A stretch of DNA of 64,000 nucleotides from Andrena cerasifolii. Lineage: Eukaryota > Arthropoda > Insecta > Hymenoptera > Andrenidae. Positions 22,686 through 34,386 of the stretch are shown piece after piece. The notes below the pieces were generated by a model. That model made no database searches and was not told the DNA's origin. It saw only the letters and a program-made list of their open reading frames with translations. The translations under genes and the position numbers were made by a program. Location: assembly GCF_050908995.1 (NCBI RefSeq), contig NC_135118.1, forward strand, positions 2,356,001-2,420,000. Direction: 5' to 3'. The first letter of the stretch is position 1; every line of letters begins with the position of its first letter.

Positions 22686-23385
22686 GGGGACATTTTACCG
22701 GCCGAAGAATCGGCCACTTTCCGGTGATGGTTTTTGTAATGAAAATACACACTTAACGTTTTCGATTTTCGGGGGGTATATTGTATCACTCTTGAGATAC
22801 AAGAAAAAATCTTTGTTGTTTGTTTATTTTACTTGTTTACTTAAATATTTCGCAGTGAAGTTGGCGTTTTTAGAATTTCTGGCGGTTAAAATTTCGGACG
22901 AGTGGATCATGGGAAATAAAGAAACCAAACATATTTCTAATTCGCAGGAGTATGGTTATCTCGATTTCCACGAAAGAACAATTTTCAACCAAAATTATTA
23001 AAACGAGAGTCGATCAAAGTTGAAAGGCCCCAAAAGGGCATTTCTTTTCTGTTTAATAAATGTGGGAAAATATTAAAAAATCTTAAGATATTTGTGGTTA
23101 GCGAGATAGCCATACTCCTGCAAATTAAAAATATGTTTGTTTTTTTTTTGTTTCCGATGATCCAGTCGTCCGAAATTTCAACCGCCAGCAATTCTAAAAA
23201 CGCCAACTTCACTGCGAAATATTTAAGTAAATAAGTAAAATAAACAAACAACAAAGATGTTTTCTTGTATTTTAAGAGTGGTACAATATACCCCCTGAAA
23301 TTCGAGAACGTTAAGTGCGTATTTCATTATAAAAACCATCACCGGAAAGTGGCCGATTCTTCGGCCGAGATGGTAGAATGCCCCC
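22686..23385. mobile_element. TTAA-flanked palindrome (GGGGACATTTTACCGG), third of a train
   Basis: Between TTAA 22682-22685 and 23386-23389. Ends GGGGACATTTTACC and GATGGTAGAATGCCCCC. Subterminal GGCCGAAGAATCGGCC is itself palindromic, and the arms are inverse over most of 350 bp each (AAGTTGGCGTTTTTAGAATT in both orientations). Confidence 0.85.
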
Positions 23386-23389
23386 TTAA

Positions 23390-23868
23390 CTCGTCATCCC
23401 CAATTAAACAGGTTAATCTTTTACGATTACAATCTAGATGGATTAACTAATGCAACTGCATGCTTTACAAATTGTATCTGTAGCATGCCTTCGCAATTAT
23501 TAATAGAGCACGTAAATACAAAGTAGCCAGCCTTGCATCATACTTAAAAGTAGATATAGAATGTCAGAATGACAAAACAGCTTAGGCCATTGGAGAGATA
23601 TATATGTACACATAGATTTAGTGACACACAGGTCTGTTATCACTGCCACAATGTTGTTATTATTAATTACTTAATTACCCGGCGACGCATTTTAACTTCT
23701 CCCCACGAATATCTCCGAAACTCACAAAAACCTACTGAACAAACTGTTTCGCTTGAAAGTTGATTTGTTCCCACCAATGACCTTGAACGACCTTGGACAA
23801 TCAAAGCGTTAGATCGAGATTTATAATTAATTAAGTGCACTCATACCGGGAAAATTTTCAAATTTGTT
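23390..23868. other. Gene-free spacer
   Basis: No repeat or gene recognised. Confidence 0.4.
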
Positions 23869-24790
23869 TCTCTCGAAAATCTTTCACTTGTAAATTATAT
23901 TCACATAATTTTTTTATTTATATTGATTATTATATAATGTACAATACCATTTAGCTATACAGGATTCCTTGTGTAAAAACAATTCGAAAATATACCCAAA
24001 TAGACTTTAAAGTGAATTCATGAGATCGTCCTGAGATGCCGAAATGAATTTATCGAAAATCTGAAGCAATGTACAGTAAATTCTGTTTGAATAAATATAT
24101 AACATCAAATTTACCCAAATTTTACATCGTATCATGAGTTAAATTCTTGATCACGCAATGAACCAATACATTTACTAAATGTTTGATCAATATTGCTACA
24201 TCGTTAGAATCGTGTTAATTTACTAAATATGACTAAAACATATGTTGTAAATATAATGCAAAGTGATGATGGCAATTTTCAATCATCATTGTGTGCTGCA
24301 TTGATTGCTGCAAATGTGATTCAAATATGATCCCTATTTTTCAATGCACAACTGTAGGTAAATTTTGCACAAATATAAGGCAAATAGATGACGGTCTGAC
24401 GCGGGAACGTTCGCAATCCGCTTTCGAGAATGATCGGATAATTTTTGATTTTGTGTAAATATTAGCAGCACGTCATGACTCAAATATGATTCAAATATGA
24501 CCTCAACAGAATATTCTCATCGACTGTATAAAGATTGCTACAATATTCTCTGTTCTAATTGCATCATTACATGTGTTAAATTTAACGCCAAGGTGAGCAC
24601 TCACAAAGCGCACAACATTGTTGCATTACGTGATTTGATATTCGATAAACTTTACGCAAATTTGCTGTAAATTGTCTGGCTGGGATAGAATCCTGTATAG
24701 CTAAATGGTATTGTACATTATAAAGTAATCAATATAAATGAAAAATAAATTATGCGAACATAATTTACAAGTGACAGATTTTTTATCACT
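23869..24790. repeat. Long inverted repeat with ~100-bp arms
   Basis: The left arm (about 23870-23970) contains CACTTGTAAATTAT, TATTGATTA and TACCATTTAGCTATACAGGA. The right arm (about 24685-24785) is the inverse. The approx. 710-bp middle is not palindromic but repeats GATTCAAATATGA-type words. Likely a non-autonomous element; no duplication identified. Confidence 0.75.
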
Positions 24791-26652
24791 GTTAATAAAT
24801 GTTAATAATAAATATATTTCGATCATTCCCGATAAAAGTGGAAAGTGCGACAATGGGCATCAAGATCGTATTGCTGGTAATAGCAGTGTAATTTTATCTT
24901 CGCGCCAGGAGAAACTTCGCAGTCCTCGATACGCGAAGAAAAATATACTTGTTATACAGCATCGGAGTTTTGCCTTAAAAAAATATTTTAACAAGTGTAT
25001 ATTTAGCTTCTCCTCACCCCCTCGTGCGTAAGTACATTAATCTGACGCGCTCATGCTAAGCAGCAACCTGATTCTACAACCACTTTGAAAAAAACCACTG
25101 CGTTTCATTTTCTTCATGGTGTAAACTTGCAAGGAAACGTTCTCAACCCAAAAATTCTGATTTTAATAAAACTTCGCGTGAACGTAGATAGAACACATTT
25201 TTTTGCTGCAATTCACTTTGAAGGGGTGAGATTTTACTTTTTTTTTTAGATTAGATTGGTTGTAGTTTACGTTATTATTTTAAAGTGAGGGATGGGTTTG
25301 ATACGTTTGGTTTCAGGTTATTATTTTATATTTTATACATTATTTTTTTCTTTACCATTGCTTATTTTTATTCTTTATTCTATTTACAACAGGTCAATGA
25401 TAGTTACTTTGGAGATTTCTAATATGCTTATTAATAATTATATTTATATATATATATATGTATAGGATTTTTGTTAAAGATTCCTATGTATATATTTCAT
25501 GGATGACTTTTGAAGGCTCATGTGGAGGCTCCTGTTTTTGGTTCTATAGTTTTGGCTTCGATTTTGTAAAAATTGGGTACTTATGGAATGCTTCGATTTT
25601 TAATAATTTTTTATTTAAATCAGCCCTTAAAGCTATCGCATTTTTCGTTTTTTTTTAATATAACTTTGTAACAGTGCGAGATAGAACAAAATTTTAAATA
25701 TAAGAATTGTTCAGCCTTTTGTTCTCTATCATATAGCCAGAAGTAAAAGAAAGTTATATTAAAAAAAACGTGATATCTTTAAGGGGTGATTAAGAGTCCC
25801 TAGCCCACACCCTTCAGAGGGAATTTCCACACAAAAATAATTTGGCAAGAATTTATCTTCAAATTTATATCTCAGGGTTTAATAATTTATATCTCATACA
25901 CTGAGGGTTGCCAGGATAGGCCAGTGATTCCAACCTATTACTGAAAGCTTGGTATTAAGTTAGTTATGCAGTATAAAAATAGAAGGTTGTATTTTTTTCT
26001 TTCACCACCACTGTGTGCAAAAAATACGATTTTAATCATGTAGTGAACATATTGATAACTATGACGAAATATAAGGTGATAAAAGCTCATCTGCATGCAT
26101 TATTCATCCTATAAAATCGTTCAACGTTCATCTAAAATATTTCCTCCTATCCTCAGCTTGAAATTGTTTTTGGCGTTGGTCGATCACGTGTACTTTACAG
26201 ATTTATCAAAGCCACCCTCAAGGAAAGTTAGCAAATAAGCAGAATTTTTGGCAAAACTAAATGTAGTTTTCAAAAACACACCTACAAAGAAATGATATCA
26301 CTTTGCAGTCTACTAGAAGCATTTTATCTGCAATACTTCTTGCACCGGCTATCGATCTCCACGCGCAGGACGCTCCCGTGAAATCAATCGCGTGCACATA
26401 ATTTTACAAGGGTGAGAAATGGGACAAACCTATCGAACGCGCGAATAGCCTTTTATCCGAACGTAATTTCCAATGGCATCAAGGTAACAAGGTAAGGCCA
26501 AGTGTGCGCGATATATCTACACCTGCAAGTATTGACACGCGCTACTTTTTCAAGAAAATTTGCTGGATTCCTCCGCGATTCAACCTTCAAACCTCGCACA
26601 TTCCAGGTTCTTTAGTGTCACGATAGAACTTTCCTTTATTTCTACAGGATTG
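24791..26652. other. Gene-free AT-rich region
   Basis: It contains fragments resembling the CAAGGAAAC family (near 25132, GCAAGGAAACGTTCTCAACC) and an inverse block around 25640-25790 (TAATATAACTTTGTAACAGTG..AGTTATATTAAAAAAAACG). TA-rich simple repeats lie near 25440. No coding support. Confidence 0.4.
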
Positions 26653-26657
26653 GCTAT

Positions 26658-26959
26658 TGTTGGAGTTCAACGAGTCTCAGTGTTAGGACTAAGGGGCTGC
26701 GTTTCTCTTTTTCTGGAGAAGAGGGGCGAAGGGTCTTGACCGGGGCATAAGGTGACGACCGTAGCCAGTCTGAAAATTGTGACCAAACCGTGCAGATCGC
26801 GTTCCGTCTCTTAAAGTTTCTTTTTTCTTGTATACTTTTATATATAACCAACTAACATTAATACGTGGACACACTGTGTATTGTCTATCTATACAATAAA
26901 CCATAGTTGTGTTTATAGTGTGACATTTATTTTCAACCTCTGCGGAGTAATTTCCAACA
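26658..26959. mobile_element. Solo LTR of a retrotransposon, 302 bp
   Basis: It begins TGTTGGAGTTC and ends TTTCCAACA, giving the TG..CA ends and 7-bp inverted tips (TGTTGGA/TCCAACA) of an LTR. It is flanked by the exact 5-bp repeat GCTAT (26653-26657 and 26960-26964). Inside are a TATA-like run (TATATATA near 26840) and the polyadenylation signal CAATAAA near 26893, in LTR order on the plus strand. No internal retrotransposon sequence adjoins it, so recombination has removed the body. The 5-bp duplication fits Gypsy, Copia or BEL; the group is not determinable. Confidence 0.85.
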
Positions 26960-27038
26960 GCTATGGTAGAGGAAAATTAATCCAAAGACAAAGCGTTTCT
27001 AATGAAGCAATGAATCTTGAGGCATACAAATAAATATA

Positions 27039-28887
27039 GGGTAGATGTCCCAATTACCGACTTCTATTACTTTAATTTTGCTTAGTGAAAATTTATATTG
27101 GTGTTTTGAACTTTTCTCTTTAATAAGACTTTTTTTCGGGCAGAAAATATTAATGTTTCATATTTTTTTTAATTGAAATAAAAATCCATGCTTTTGTCCC
27201 AATTACCGTGCCCTGAAAAGTGCGTTGTTCCTATTCCCGTGCCCATTTTTTAATAGCGTTCCCGCGGTTAGGTTATGTCTTTCAACTTTGAACTGTTCAA
27301 AACATTTTTTTTGCCCTACGAGAGGTGTGTTTATGTAATTTTAATATGACCTTTTCATTACAAAAGCAAAATATGCAAATGTAAATTTCTGTTCATCCGT
27401 TCTGAGAAACGAAAGTAAGGTTAGGTTTAGCAGTTACAGAGGGAGCCAGTGGGCACCGAGCGGCACAGTAATAGGGACAAGCGTTAAACTCCTGTCCCAA
27501 TTACACTGTCCAACAAAATTGAACTTTTTTCTGTTCTGTAACATTCAATAGCCGTTTCTTACAGATTTTTGTGCGCTGAAAACGAATCCGCAAACCGTTT
27601 ATCGCCATCGTCCTCAGTTTTTGAGAAATTGAATTTTAAAAAAAAAATGCAAATTTTCAACTTTGAACATCTTTTGTGCCGAAACAGGAATAGTTATTCT
27701 GTTGTTTTTCGCGTCAAATTATTCTATAAACCCTCCCGAATACAACGATACAAGTTATTATTGCGTTATGAACATTTAAATATCTTTAAACAACGACCAA
27801 AGGAAAAAGAACACCCAAAATGCACCAATTTTTGCAGATATTTTTCTATATATTTTAAAAACTAAGGGTCTAGGAGAAAATCTGACTACTCTACGCGATG
27901 CAGCAGACATTTTTTCTTCGGAATCCATCAACAGAAGTGGTAAGTCACGTTTTGTTTTCAATACAGAAACGAAAAACTTTGGCAAAACATGCGGCGCGGA
28001 CAGTGGTACTCACGCGCGATACGCGATTCTGTAACGCTGAGCGGCAGTGGCTCACGCGCCGCTGTTGACTACCACTGACGACGCCGCACGTTTTGCCAAA
28101 CTATTTCGCTTCTGTATTGAAAACAAAACGTGACTTACCAATTTTGTTGATGCTTTCCGAAGGAAAAATGTCTGCCGCATCGCGTGGAGTAGTCAGATTT
28201 TCTCCTGGACCCTTAGTTTTGGAAATATATTTAAAGATATCTGCAAAAGTGGGTGCATTTAGGGCGTTCTTTCCCCTTTGATCGTTGTTTAAACATATTT
28301 ACAAGTTTATAATGCACCAATAACTTATATAGTTGTATTCGGGAGGGTTCGTAGAATAATTTGACGCAACGAGCAACCGAAAAAGTATTACCGTTTCGAC
28401 ACAAAAAATGTTCAAATTTGAAAATTTGCAGTTTCATTTTCAAAATCGAATTTCTCAAAAACTAAGGGTGATGTTACCAGGGCAGTGTTACCAGATTCAC
28501 TTTAAAAATACGAAAACGTTTCAAAAGTGCTCTTTTTGCTATTTTTTCATAAAGTTTTGACCTTTTATGATATCATAAACAGTTTACATAAGTGCAAATC
28601 ATGATAATTACCAAATTATTCACTTCTGTAAAGTACGTGTTCCTTACAGTTTTCAGTAAGATTTTAGGTAAATCCATCGAAATCTTCATAAGCAGTTTTG
28701 ATTTTTTTTTTTACAATGCTTTAATTGTTTAAAAATGCAACCTTCTCATTTGTAACACATACATTAATAGTTGAACTTAATTTAAACAAAATCTTTCCTT
28801 ATTTATTTAGGCGAGTTTTTTGTACGGCTTCTTTAAGCATAAAGGCACGATAATAGGGACAGGGCGCGGTAATCGGGACATCTACCC
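27039..28887. mobile_element. TA-flanked element with subterminal GTAAT-GGGACA repeats, 1.85 kb
   Basis: TA|GGGTAGATGTCCCAATTACCG at the left, with the inverse CGGTAATCGGGACATCTACCC|TA at the right. Subterminal copies of TCCCAATTAC or its inverse occur near 27196, 27468, 27503 and 28850. The layout resembles pogo/Tigger relics. Its middle is replaced by the long palindrome 27537-28475. Confidence 0.75.
27537..28475. repeat. Long palindrome (copy 2 of 2)
   Basis: Same family as 11254-12245: CTGTAACATTCAATAGCC at the left edge, AACGAATCCGCAAACCGTTT, CTCCCGAATACAAC and TAGGAGAAAATCTGACTAC on both arms. The right arm is truncated near TGATGTTACCAG. The central GC-rich segment is inverted relative to copy 1, as expected if the palindrome folds or flips. 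Confidence 0.85.
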
Positions 28888-29894
28888 TAGGTACAGTGTG
28901 GAGCGCGGGAAAATACAGTTAGTTACTCACAAAAATATCCGCCCACCCTATATGTAACATATTTTACCCGTTAAATCGACTTCAAGTAAGAATTCACAAT
29001 TCTAATTCACATTAATATAAACCTCGATTAATATATTTTTGTTGAATTGAAAAATAGTTCACAGTTTATTTAAAAAATTATTATTATCCGTGGAATTAGC
29101 AAAGATCGTGCAAAAAAAATATTCTTCCACATTCAATATTTAATTTATACAAACGTAATTACAATAAGTTAATATTACTATAAGCTTTAATCAATTATGC
29201 CTAGATTCAACTAATTTTCTGTGAAATTCAAACTTATCTTGTTCCATTCCTATAGCAAAACTTATTTCAGCATTTCTTTGGTAGATGATGCTAAATAAAA
29301 ATATATTTATCTAGGTTTATACTATTTAAATTATATACCTAATGAATAATACTAAATTTAACATTACTTAAACAAATAAGTAAAATAAGTAAAATGTCTT
29401 TTAGATGTCTTGCAGTTTTTGCAGGGCTTTATTGAACTCACTACATGACTGCCACACAACTGTCCCACTCTTTTTGTTCATTTACTCTGATTCAAACGTG
29501 TACTTGTGGTGAAAGATAAAAATACCAAGTAGTTCAATGATGCGTTTAATATACTGTACTATTGTTCACGATTAATTTTATTCAGAATCTTGAACATTCC
29601 ATGGTTCGTTTATTCCGAGCACCTTAAAGAAATATTGTAATTATAAGTGGGGATGACATCGGTGATGGGGGTGGGGGTGACTCCTAAAATTACTTCTCGG
29701 ATTGCAAGACTTCAGATTTTTCACCGTGTTGACACAGCCAGAAGACACTTTGTTTAAGGTAAATTCATAAGAGAAAGTAGTGGGTAGATAAGGAAACCCT
29801 GCTGGCTGTTTTACTTCACCGAATCGAGAGCTCACGTGATGTATGACTGTAAGTCTTCTCGAAAAAAAAAGCAGAGCGTAATTACCTACACCAG
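28888..29894. other. Gene-free AT-rich region
   Basis: No gene or clear repeat. ATGGGGGTGGGGGTGA-type simple sequence near 29655. Confidence 0.45.
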
Positions 29895-29895
29895 A

Positions 29896-30062
29896 TGTCA
29901 TTTAAGAAGGAACCCGTTTCGCGCATGTAGAATGAGCTTATTGGCTCCGGAAAAGCGTTGGTGGGGGGACAGCCAATAGTGGCTTCTCCCGGCACCAATG
30001 AGCGCCAACCTGCGCAGAAACCAGTCTAAACTCGTCGATTGGCAGGTTCCTTCTTAAATGAC
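29896..30062. mobile_element. Small MITE, 167 bp
   Basis: Ends TGTCATTTAAGAAGGAACC and GGTTCCTTCTTAAATGACA are 19-bp perfect inverse repeats. The inner part is more GC-rich and contains GCTTATTGGCT..AGCCAATAGTGGC as a second inverse pair. Target duplication not obvious. Confidence 0.8.
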
Positions 30063-31045
30063 AGGGAGTATTCATAGTAATGCACCAAACACAAATAGGA
30101 TTGCTTGATCTCTTGATTCATTGATGTGCCATAGTCAGCATCCTCCTAATCTATCACTTGAGCACATGTCCTTACGGAGCTGCCTTGAGGAAAGAGTGTT
30201 TTATCACCATGTCGACGTCATTAAGAGAGCAGAGGCTTGCATACGAGAAGCAATAAAATTGAGCACCTCGCAGCAAGATTAATCACAGCTTTTGAGTTAT
30301 GACGTGTGATGTACGTAAAAAAAATTCTGTGTCAAAAGCAAATGCGCGATTTATTGCAAATTTTGAACCATCGAAATTTGCAAAATGCGCCAAACGTAGA
30401 AATAAAAACTTATCAACTTAATACTTATTACTCATTGTGTGAAAATATATATTTTTCAATTAGTGTTCTCTTTTTAATGTTGAGTCAAAGCAATAATTTT
30501 ACAAACAGCTTTTTCTAATTTACTAGAAGTAGGTAAAGATGGAGCTGCACCCCTCTTGCTGCAAGGTCCTGAATTGGAATCAAAATATGGAAGCTCGATA
30601 CTTTATGGAGCTTCATATGCAGGAAAAATGACTTACAAGGGGAGGCCGCGACATCTGGGACACGGATTTTGATGAATCACATATATGTTGTAGTGTAGAT
30701 GTAGTAGACCAATATATACCACACATGTTGGGTCCACTACCCCAGAGTTTCCGAAATATTAATAAAAAAAGATGTTTATGCGTTGACGAACAGAAGCGAT
30801 AGCGAAGTTCATTGTAACGATGAATAGCGACGCGTGTACAAAAAAATGTACCTGTGGCCATACATCTTTTATTAGATGTGCCATGGTGTCGTGAATTTTA
30901 TCGTTTCATTTGTTTTTGCGATAAATGCCATATTTTAGAATATAAAAAATAGCACTTTATCTTTTGAGGAATAAAACAATACAAAATACATTTATAGCAA
31001 AAATCTATAGAAAAATAAACTTCGCCATCGCTTCTGTTCATATTT
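30063..31045. other. Gene-free stretch
   Basis: Contains AACAGAAGCGATAGCGAAGTTC near 30789 and its inverse near 31018, so part of a dispersed inverted element. No coding support. Confidence 0.45.
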
Positions 31046-31860
31046 AAAAAAAACACCCACCACACAGACATTTATATTTCTTGATTTTGATTTTTTTTCG
31101 TGAATTTTGAAAATCTAAGATCAAATTCGTTATTAGCTGTCAGTAAAACCCACAATGGCCGTTTCAATATGGTGGACGATATATTAAAAAAAAAACACCC
31201 ACTACACAGATATTTATATTTCTTCATTTTTTTTTTCGTGAATTTTGAAAATCTAAGATCAAATTCGTTATTAGCAGTCAGCAAAACTCACAATGGCCGA
31301 TTCAATATGGTGGACGATATGTTTAAAAAAAAACACCCACTACACAGACATTTATATTTCTTGATTTTTATTTTTTTTTCGTGAATTTTGAAAATCTAAG
31401 ATCAAATTCGTTATTAGCAGTCAGTAAAACCCACAATGGCCGTTTCAATATGGTGGACGATATATTAAAAAAAAAACACCCACTACACAGATATTTATAT
31501 TTCTTCATTTTTTTTTTCGTAAATTTTGAAAATCTAAGATCAAATTCGTTATTAGCAGTCAGTAAAACCCACAATGGCCGTTTCAATATGGTGGACGATA
31601 TATTAAAAAAAAAACACCCACTACACAGATATTTATATTTCTTCATTTTTTTTTTCGTGAATTTTGAAAATCCAAGATCAAATTCGTTATTAGCAGTCAG
31701 CAAAACTCACAATGGCCGATTCAATATGGTGGACGATATGTTTTTAAAAAAAACACCCACTACACAGACATTTATATTTCTTGATTTTTATTTTTTTTCC
31801 GTGAATTTTCAAAATCTAAGTTGAAATTCGTTGTTAGCAGTCAGCAAAACTCCTGGACAT
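31046..31860. repeat. Tandem repeat of 138-144 bp, six units
   Basis: The anchor GTGAATTTTGAAAATC recurs at 31100, 31238, 31381, 31519, 31657 and 31801, giving spacings of 138, 143, 138, 138 and 144. Each unit holds ACACCCAC, ATTTATATTTCTT, a T-run, GATCAAATTCGTTATTAGC, CACAATGGCCG and AATATGGTGGACGAT. Where the unit is 138 bp (46 codons) it stays open on both strands, giving frames of up to 147 codons. The length variation lies in the A/T runs. I treat it as a minisatellite, not a gene. Confidence 0.92.
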
Positions 31861-32614
31861 AATTGTTTAAATTATCGGACTGACATAGAAGTTCGTACAT
31901 CGAAGCGTATGGGTTGACGCGTTAGCGAATTTTCACTTTTTTGACCTAGCATATCTCAGAAACTAATTGTTACCTCAACTCGAAAATTTGTTGCGATTGA
32001 TGTCTCATCATAAGGTATCATTTGGGATAAAATTCCGTTCTAAAATCGTGGGACCAAAAAGAGGCGAAAAAAGGCTCCATTTTTTGGTCACTCTTTATGG
32101 AATGAAAGAAATTTTAACGCAATTGGGTCGAAAAAGACCCGGGGGCCGTAGTGGGACAGAAGAAATGGTAAAAAAAAACTCGGGGCCCGTAACAGGATTA
32201 AACAAGCGGCGATTCTAGGATTAAGAAAAACGTGTTTTGCATCAACGTCAGCGTGCACGGCAACCGCGTCTATCCAGAAACAGGAAACGGGTCGCGGAGA
32301 ACTGCATACAGATGCACGACATGCAAAAGAGGCAACGATCGGCTAACTATCCGCGATCACGTTCAAGATGTTTCCGTCGGATAGTCTAAGTCCCAGCGCG
32401 ATCGAAATGTCGAACGGTGAAACTAATTGTAAGCGGCTGAACCAAGCGGAGTCTGGAAACTGTGTCTCGTGCAAAAGGATACTGTGAGGTCCATGAAACG
32501 GGGCACTGCGTTTAGTACCATAGACTATTTTCAGGTGGACATCAATCGACTTTTAATAAATTATAACTGATGGTAAATTATAAGGAACATGCGAAGTTTT
32601 GAGGAAAAATTGTT
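31861..32614. other. Gene-free stretch, locally GC-rich
   Basis: 32100-32520 is richer in GC than its surroundings but shows no recognisable protein. An 83-codon frame at 31967-32218 has no family resemblance. Confidence 0.4.
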
Positions 32615-32618
32615 TTAA

Positions 32619-32897
32619 CCCTTAACTGGTATCCTGGGGTCGCTCGTGACCCCAAGCACCCAAAGTTCGATGTACAATTTTCAGTTGCCTAAGTTGGTAA
32701 ACTGAATTTCTAATTAATTTTATAATAATACTTTAACTTTCTACGCTTCTATTATTTTATACATTACCTAAGATGAACATATTCATAGTGGTTGCTCTAG
32801 TGTCGACTTTACAAATTTCTGTGTCCTTTTTTATTTGGGGTCTGCCACGACCCCAGTATACCAGTCACGTTTGCCAAAACAGTATACCAGTTAAGGG
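32619..32897. mobile_element. TTAA-flanked (piggyBac-like) MITE, 279 bp
   Basis: TTAA (32615-32618)|CCCTTAACTGGTATCC at the left and GTATACCAGTTAAGGG|TTAA (32898-32901) at the right. Inside, GGGGTCG..CGACCCC repeats are also inverted. The CCCT terminus plus TTAA is typical of piggyBac. Confidence 0.88.
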
Positions 32898-33254
32898 TTA
32901 AGTGAAACCTATTATCCTAGTCATTAATCTAGACTTTTAATAATGCTTTTAGGGGAGACTCGTGCAGTACCGACCAGCGTACAGTACCGACCAAAGCTAG
33001 TTCTCGCTTCTTCGAACAGATATTAGCACTTTGTTTGTATTAACAAATGAAAATCACAATTCTCTATAACCTATTTTGGAACCATATTGTTTACCTCATT
33101 GCTCTCGATGTTCTGAGGCATTAAACGTATACGTTGATATTCAGTGGGTTAACAGTTATTTTTTAAAGCTAATCTTTTGTTCCTCATGTGAGTAAATGAT
33201 TTTGTTCTATTATGTATACTATCTCTAGTCTATTAAGACTATTAAAACGCCCTA

Positions 33255-33450
33255 CTGTCGTTTGCAGAAATGAAGGCGCCTGGTCGCTAAGCGGGGCAAG
33301 GGATCTACTTTGCTCGCATTTGGCTCCCACCGCCTGTGTCCTGTGTTCGCTTAATTTGTATTCGTCGAAGTTGCCGCGTCGGCCAATGCGAGCGAAGTAG
33401 CCCCCTTGCCCCGCTTAGTGTCCGGGCGCCTTCTTTTCTGCAACCGACAG
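33255..33450. mobile_element. GC-rich TA-flanked MITE, 196 bp (family of three)
   Basis: TA|CTGTCGTTTGCAG at the left and CTGCAACCGACAG|TA at the right. The arms contain AAGCGGGGCAAGG and its inverse. The loop shares TTTGTATTCGTCGA-GTTGCCGC with the copies at 53648-53841 and 62357-62559. Confidence 0.88.
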
Positions 33451-33725
33451 TAGTTCTGCAATATTTTTTTGTACAAAATATACCATGATCTAAAATCTTT
33501 CCCCGTGTTTGTTGTACAGTACCGACCATCCAACTGTCGTGCAGTAACACCAAATTTTTCTTATCTGTAAGTTCAATCTGTTAGGAAGTCAGATTAATTT
33601 ATAGGATGTTCATTTAGTCTTCCTTCTACCTTGTTGTGAAAAATAAAGTAAATAAGGATAGGTATGATAACCTAACAAACAGGAAGCTCGGATTTAAAGA
33701 AGTTATCCAGTGTGTTATTTGCAAG

Positions 33726-33950
33726 CAGAGTTGGGAATGAACTGAATAAAAATTTATTTAAATAAGGATCAAATAAAAATTACTTTAACTTTAGATTATT
33801 CGCCGAATAAAGTTAATTTTTTTATCTCATGACAATTTATTCGACGGACAATGTTAACTTTTTTATTCCACGAGAATTTATTCGATGAATACAGTTAATT
33901 TTTTATTCGTTATTCGAAATTTTATTTAAATAAAAGATTTGCCCATTCTG
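33726..33950. mobile_element. hAT MITE (CAGAGTTGGG family), 225 bp
   Basis: It begins CAGAGTTGGGAATGA and ends ATTTGCCCATTCTG, flanked by the exact 8-bp duplication TTTGCAAG (33718-33725 and 33951-33958). The interior is AT-rich with TTATTCG/CGAATAA words. Confidence 0.88.
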
Positions 33951-34386
33951 TTTGCAAGGAATCATTTGACAAAAATTGGGTGTAGTGCACCGAACGTGAA
34001 GGTGAGCACACGTCGAATGCACAGTTCAGGAGAATATTAATTAAGTATTATACTTGCGATGTTTGTACAAATAAAATTTGAAAAAAATCTTGCAGTGCAC
34101 CAATTAAATGCCTTTTTATTAACATTGTTAATCATTTAGACCTAAAAATTTACTAATTTAATAGTTGGTCGGTACTGGACGACAAATTTTCGTTTCCTAG
34201 AAATTACAACATTTTTACTTTTGCGAATTATATACTCTTATTATTAAATTTCACAAAAATAATTAACCTCCTCTTATTAAATTCCATCTATACTGCAAAC
34301 GTGTTTTTGAATTTCTGATTTTTATCGACTCTACCCCAAGATATAAGAAAGAAACTTCGAGGGGTCGGTACTGCACGACTCTCCCC

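Larger units (their letters stand above)
32952..34386. mobile_element. TA-flanked element with subterminal CAGTACCGACC repeats, 1.4 kb
   Basis: TA|GGGGAGACTCGTGCAGTACC at the left and the inverse CGGTACTGCACGACTCTCCCC|TA at the right. Further copies of CAGTACCGACC or its inverse occur near 32980, 33517 and 34165. No transposase. It carries two nested MITEs (33255-33450 and 33726-33950). Confidence 0.8.
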
